A stretch of DNA of 9,249 bases from an uncultured Rothia sp. GTDB taxonomy: Bacteria > Actinomycetota > Actinomycetes > Actinomycetales > Micrococcaceae. Location of the stretch: positions 1 through 9,249 of the forward strand of contig CAMIIP010000038.1 of the NCBI GenBank assembly GCA_946222285.1, in the 5' to 3' direction. The number at the start of each line of letters is the position of its first letter. Position 1 is the stretch's first letter. Made by a program: the position numbers and the translations under genes. This document shows positions 6,476 through 9,249 of the stretch, one piece after another. The notes under the pieces were generated by a model. It saw nothing but the letters and a program-made list of their open reading frames with translations. It searched no databases and was not told the DNA's origin.

Positions 6476-6688
6476 ATGGGGCGCGGCCGTCAAAAGGCTA
6501 AAGCAACAAGGCAAGCTCGGGAAATGAAGTACTACAGCCCCGAGACCGATTACACTGCACTTGAACGCGAACTCGGTAGCACCAAACGAGATTCATCGAG
6601 TGTAGCTCCGGCGTCAAAATACGACGACGAAGATGACTATTCGGATTACGCAGATAAGTATTCCGATGATTACGCAGATCGCCGCTAA
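6476..6688 (+). CDS. DUF3073 family protein
   Basis: This small 70-residue soluble protein begins MGRGRQKAKATRQAREMKYYSPETDY, the signature of DUF3073, a conserved actinobacterial family of unknown function. The basic N-terminal third suggests nucleic-acid or ribosome association (inference). The C-terminal half is very acidic and Tyr/Asp-rich (DDEDDYSDYADKYSDDYADRR), unlike a globular domain. An in-frame ATG exists at 6455, but 6476 is chosen because GGGGG (6464-6468) sits 7 bases upstream and the family starts at MGRG. It is monocistronic: the preceding operon ends in a terminator about 260 bases away and its own terminator follows. Confidence 0.92.
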   Translation: MGRGRQKAKATRQAREMKYYSPETDYTALERELGSTKRDSSSVAPASKYDDEDDYSDYADKYSDDYADRR

Positions 6689-6725
6689 CCGGTCTACCGG
6701 TTCAGTAGCGGATATGTGAACATTC

Positions 6726-6758
6726 AAAACAGCCCCAGCGACTAGCGGGGGCTGTTTT
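6726..6758 (+). terminator. Intrinsic terminator after DUF3073
   Basis: An 11-bp stem, AAAACAGCCCC (6726-6736) with GGGGCTGTTTT (6748-6758), has an 11-base apical region that can pair further through GC. The T-run is part of the right arm and continues as AGTATTT. A smaller AACCGG/CCGGTT hairpin lies just after the stop codon. The A-rich left arm means it could also work on the minus strand. Confidence 0.85.
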
Positions 6759-6762
6759 AGTA

Positions 6763-6817
6763 TTTAAGGTAGCTCAGCGCTGAACCTTTCCCTTTCACAG
6801 TTTCAGCATAGCTTCAG
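6763..6817 (+). promoter_or_regulatory. Candidate response-regulator repeats upstream of the glycosidase operon
   Basis: The sequence divides cleanly into 11-base steps, and the last two are nearly identical: CACAGTTTCAG (6796) and CATAGCTTCAG (6807). The latter pair matches 2844-2865, upstream of DUF4956, at 18 of 22 positions. The left end, TTAAGGTAGC (6764-6773), matches TTAAGTTAGC at 2823-2832. The distance from left to right block is 32 bases here and 21 there, a difference of exactly 11, one helical turn. The extra 11 bases (6774-6784) include the palindrome TCAGCGCTGA. The right end lies 38 bases before ATG 6856. This is read as tandem sites for an OmpR/PmrA-type activator shared by both operons (inference). 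Confidence 0.5.
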
Positions 6818-6855
6818 CAAATCCTGCACATGGTTTGGCATCAGATGCTAAAGAC

Positions 6856-9078
6856 ATGACAAAGACTGAGCAGCATCTCGCAGAACAAAACCAGCAGACC
6901 GCATCAGAAACTCCCGATGAGAACCGCGGTTTCTGGCAGAAAAAGACCACCCGACGCACCGCCCTTTTCGGCGGTCTGGGCACTTTAGCTGTGGCTGGTC
7001 TCGGCGGCGGCTGGGCCTACGACAGATACCTTGCTGAACATACCCAAATCTCCGATGTTGCCGCCTATGAGGCGGCTGCGACGTCCTCCTCCGGAACTGC
7101 CACCGCAGCAGCAACTGAGCTGACCAATATCTCGCTGAGCAATTCGGGGCTAACCGCCGATAACGGTTCTATCGCTCTCAAAACCATTGTCAACGGTTCG
7201 GGTAGCGACCAAATCACAGGCTACTCAGCCGAAATCAAGCTGGACGATGCGACCCTGCTCAAATCAGCCTTCGCTAACAACGAATTCGGGCTGAACATCA
7301 TTGATGTGCCCACCGCTATCGCTGCCGAACACAACGCCATCTGGGCTATCAACGGTGACTACTACGGCTTCCGCGAAACCGGAATCGTGATTCGTAACGG
7401 CGTGACCTACCGCGATGCCGGCGCTCGTGAGGGACTGGCTTTCTACCGAGACGGCTCGGTGAAGGTCTACGACGAAACCACCACCAATGCCCAAACTCTG
7501 CTCGACGCCGGCGTGTGGAACACTCTCTCCTTCGGCCCCTCTCTGATGAGCAACGGCGCTGTGGCAGATGGAATCGAAGACTACGAAGTCGATACCAATT
7601 TCGGCAACCACTCCATCCAGGGGGAGCAACCGCGCACCGGCGTCGGCATCATCGGCGATAATCACTTCATGTTCCTAGCCATAGACGGGCGCTCCGAAGG
7701 CTACTCCCGTGGCGTTACCATGACCGAATTCGCGCAGATGTTCATCGACCTAGGCTGCACCACTGCATACAACATTGATGGTGGCGGCTCCACCGACATG
7801 GTCTTCAACGGTTCCCTGGTTAACAACCCGTTGGGCAAGGGCGAAGAACGCGGCACCAGCGATATTCTCTACATTGCGGGGGGCAGTCGCATGATCATTC
7901 TGATTCCCGCCTTTCGCCCCAACGCCTCGCTAGTGGAGCTGTGCAAAAATCTACTTGCCCGTATTAATTCCGGTGTTTTACGAACTGAAATTCTGGTGAT
8001 CGATGATGGATCGGGCGCAAAATTTACGGCAATTTTCCGTGATGTTGAAGCTCTCAATTTACGAATCCGTGTGCTCACCCTGCCAGAAAACGGTGGTAAG
8101 GGAGCGGCACTGCGTGCGGGCTTCACGTGGTGCGCTGAACAACGCCCTGGCGAATGCGTTATTACTGCCGATGCCGACGGTCAGCACCTGGCGGCAGACA
8201 TTCTTGCGGTGGGCATGGCAACTGAACTCCGTGCCCAGCAAGGCCTCTCTGCGATGGTTCTGGGTGTTCGTACCGTAGCAGATCCACTGGCACCTGAAAC
8301 CGCTCTGCCACCTCTGCGCTCGCGGGTGGGTAATACGATTTCCGCCGGTTTCTTTAGGCTTGCTACAGGGCAGAAAGTTATTGATACTCAAACAGGTTTG
8401 CGCGGTTTCACTCCCGACTTGATGGACTGGGTACAGGAGATTCCCGGTGATCGCTATGACTATGAATTCACTATGCTATTGCGTGCCACCCGCACCGACA
8501 TGCTCATTGAGCAGGTGGCTATTACCAAGGTCTACGAGCCGGGAAATCCCACCAGTCAATTTCGTCCGGTGCGAGATTCCTTCAAGATTTACGCGCCGCT
8601 TTTAGGTTTTTTAGTCACCGCCCTGGGTAGCTTCGCCATCGATACCCTGGCTCTCTTGGGCTTTGTTTCCCTGGGATTCCACGTTATTCCCGCTGTGGTT
8701 TGCGCGCGAATTGTCTCAGCGCTGTGCAACTTTGCCCTCAACCGAGTAATTTTGCGCGACGGCGGTGCACAACCCAAGACGCACACCTCCCTGGTACGCT
8801 ACGGAATCTTGGCCGCTGGAATTCTGATTACGAATGCTTCGCTGATGGAACTTTTCACCTGGGCTTCTTTTCCCCTGCTCGTTGCCAAGGCTCTGGTTGA
8901 AGCGATGCTGGTTCCCATCAGTTTCGCCGTTCAGAAACGCTGGGTTTTTGGTGAGAGCGAGGCTGTTTCTGCTGAGCAGGTTTCTATCGAGGTTCAGCCT
9001 GCACCGAGTGTAAGCGAGCCTGAGATGCGGGAGTTGCAACCCGCGCGTCGTCGAGTTGAACTGACGAGGGCTCGGTAG
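6856..9078 (+). CDS. Fused phosphodiester glycosidase (NAGPA) and GT2-GtrA glycosyltransferase frame
   Basis: The frame encodes 740 residues. After a polar cytoplasmic start comes RR (33-34) and a hydrophobic anchor (about 36-54). The extracytoplasmic NAGPA domain (about 90-340) shows NGDYYGF (166-172), SFGPSLM, PRTGVGI (259-265), NIDGGGST (306-313) and ERGTSD (330-336). This family hydrolyses sugar-phosphodiester bonds. At Met 346 a GT2 domain begins: LIPAFRP, DDGS (383-386), PENGGKG, DADGQ (439-443), TQTGLRGF and YDYEF, then a four-helix GtrA domain (about 577-698). The fusion is topologically awkward, because the NAGPA domain should be outside and the GT2 domain inside with no helix between them. 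The join lies at a G6 run (7878-7883); with five G the glycosidase would end ...IAGAVA at a TGA overlapping the GT start as ATGA. It was probably two coupled genes. TTG 6835 is a weaker alternative start. Confidence 0.7.
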   Translation: MTKTEQHLAEQNQQTASETPDENRGFWQKKTTRRTALFGGLGTLAVAGLGGGWAYDRYLAEHTQISDVAAYEAAATSSSGTATAAATELTNISLSNSGLTADNGSIALKTIVNGSGSDQITGYSAEIKLDDATLLKSAFANNEFGLNIIDVPTAIAAEHNAIWAINGDYYGFRETGIVIRNGVTYRDAGAREGLAFYRDGSVKVYDETTTNAQTLLDAGVWNTLSFGPSLMSNGAVADGIEDYEVDTNFGNHSIQGEQPRTGVGIIGDNHFMFLAIDGRSEGYSRGVTMTEFAQMFIDLGCTTAYNIDGGGSTDMVFNGSLVNNPLGKGEERGTSDILYIAGGSRMIILIPAFRPNASLVELCKNLLARINSGVLRTEILVIDDGSGAKFTAIFRDVEALNLRIRVLTLPENGGKGAALRAGFTWCAEQRPGECVITADADGQHLAADILAVGMATELRAQQGLSAMVLGVRTVADPLAPETALPPLRSRVGNTISAGFFRLATGQKVIDTQTGLRGFTPDLMDWVQEIPGDRYDYEFTMLLRATRTDMLIEQVAITKVYEPGNPTSQFRPVRDSFKIYAPLLGFLVTALGSFAIDTLALLGFVSLGFHVIPAVVCARIVSALCNFALNRVILRDGGAQPKTHTSLVRYGILAAGILITNASLMELFTWASFPLLVAKALVEAMLVPISFAVQKRWVFGESEAVSAEQVSIEVQPAPSVSEPEMRELQPARRRVELTRAR
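7891..9078 (+). CDS. GT2-GtrA polyprenyl-phosphate glycosyltransferase, probable own start
   Basis: This is the in-frame 395-residue product from ATG 7891, listed separately because it is probably translated independently. It begins MIILIPAFRP exactly where GT2 enzymes normally begin, and the GGGGGG at 7878-7883 is a Shine-Dalgarno-like block 7 bases upstream. Key residues are DDGS 38-41, DADGQ 94-98 (nucleotide-sugar/metal site), TQTGLRGF 166-173 and YDYEF 189-193. The GtrA domain (about 231-352) has four helices and the conserved basic KRWVF end. DPM1-like GT2 domains load a sugar onto polyprenyl phosphate, and GtrA domains are associated with translocating such lipid-linked sugars. A polar Glu-rich tail of about 40 residues follows. 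The donor sugar and acceptor glycan are unknown. Confidence 0.7.
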   Translation: MIILIPAFRPNASLVELCKNLLARINSGVLRTEILVIDDGSGAKFTAIFRDVEALNLRIRVLTLPENGGKGAALRAGFTWCAEQRPGECVITADADGQHLAADILAVGMATELRAQQGLSAMVLGVRTVADPLAPETALPPLRSRVGNTISAGFFRLATGQKVIDTQTGLRGFTPDLMDWVQEIPGDRYDYEFTMLLRATRTDMLIEQVAITKVYEPGNPTSQFRPVRDSFKIYAPLLGFLVTALGSFAIDTLALLGFVSLGFHVIPAVVCARIVSALCNFALNRVILRDGGAQPKTHTSLVRYGILAAGILITNASLMELFTWASFPLLVAKALVEAMLVPISFAVQKRWVFGESEAVSAEQVSIEVQPAPSVSEPEMRELQPARRRVELTRAR

Positions 9079-9090
9079 GGGCTCTGCGAT

Positions 9091-9162
9091 TTCTGACCGG
9101 CTTAGCCCGTTTTGACCAGGTATACGGTGATCAAAACGGGCTAAGCCGGTCAGAAGTTTTTC
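9091..9162 (+). terminator. Very long perfect terminator hairpin
   Basis: A 25-bp perfect stem (left arm 9091-9115, right arm 9131-9155) with a 15-base loop is followed by GTTTTTCTTT, 12 bases after the glycosyltransferase stop. The strand-specific T-run shows it terminates plus-strand transcription. The stem is much longer than the 7-12 bp usual for intrinsic terminators. Confidence 0.93.
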
Positions 9163-9195
9163 TTTGGCTGGATTTTATGTGCTCATGAAACGGAG

Positions 9196-9249
9196 ATGAG
9201 GCTTATTCATAAGGGGTACCCCCCACCAACTAGACAACGGCCCCACCAC
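9196..9249 (-). repeat. Inverted copy of the dispersed REP-like repeat
   Basis: Read on the minus strand, this matches bases 1-55 in two blocks, CGTTGT-N3-GTTGGTGGGG and TGAATAAGCCTCAT, with an internal gap. It also matches 1331-1376 on the plus strand (GCTTAT-N-CATAAGG, GTACC, then an AACGGC-like end). It contains the palindromes GGGGTACCCC and CTTAT-N2-ATAAG. The window ends in the presumed central hairpin region, so the rest of the element is probably just outside. Confidence 0.6.

Noticed and set aside
6835..6855. TTG start for the glycosidase
   Set aside because: There is no Shine-Dalgarno-like sequence before it. ATG 6856 is in frame, gives a normal charged N-terminus and leaves room for a promoter after the operator.
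7264..7665. 133-codon minus-strand frame inside the glycosidase gene
   Set aside because: It is a mirror of the strongly supported NAGPA domain, with no ribosome site and composition explained by the plus-strand codons.

Overview
The window looks like chromosomal DNA of a mid-GC Gram-positive actinobacterium, most likely the Micrococcaceae and plausibly oral Rothia. This is inference. It rests on a DUF3073 protein (a family essentially restricted to Actinobacteria), moderate GC with actinobacterial codon use, the trio of DUF4956, VTC-domain and beta-helix lipoprotein genes, and a phosphodiester glycosidase next to a GT2-GtrA glycosyltransferase. No rRNA, tRNA, CRISPR array or transposase is visible.

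Layout. (1) 76-1268, plus strand: a tight three-gene operon of a two-helix membrane peptide, a 70-aa XRE-type repressor and an APH-like phosphotransferase. (2) 1269-1434: a convergent intergenic region with a hairpin and a REPIN-like element made of two inverted copies of a repeat that also occurs at both ends of the window. (3) 1435-2730, minus strand: two unrecognised membrane-protein genes in an operon. (4) 2917-6146, plus strand: a DUF4956 membrane protein, a VTC-type polyphosphate polymerase domain interrupted by one in-frame TAG, and a beta-helix carbohydrate-binding lipoprotein, ending in a terminator. (5) 6476-6688: DUF3073, with its own terminator. (6) 6856-9078, plus strand: an anchored phosphodiester glycosidase (NAGPA) read in the same frame as a GT2-GtrA glycosyltransferase, followed by a terminator with a 25-bp perfect stem. 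(7) 9196-9249: an inverted copy of the repeat seen at 1-55.

How the genes may work together. Regions 4 and 6 look like one envelope or polyphosphate programme. DUF4956 and VTC-domain genes are often neighbours, the lipoprotein would sit outside the membrane, and the glycosidase and glycosyltransferase would act on phosphodiester-linked or lipid-linked glycans at the same membrane. The sequence gives independent support for a link: the two operons carry closely matching 11-bp-periodic motifs in their upstream regions (2822-2865 and 6763-6817). These resemble tandem sites for an OmpR/PmrA-type response regulator.

Two coding irregularities deserve attention. The VTC gene has a TAG at codon 230 with the conserved C-terminal part continuing in the same frame. 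The glycosidase-glycosyltransferase fusion depends on a run of exactly six G at 7878-7883; five G would restore a classical ATGA stop/start overlap. Each could be a real biological switch, a strain-specific mutation or a sequencing error, and the sequence alone cannot decide.
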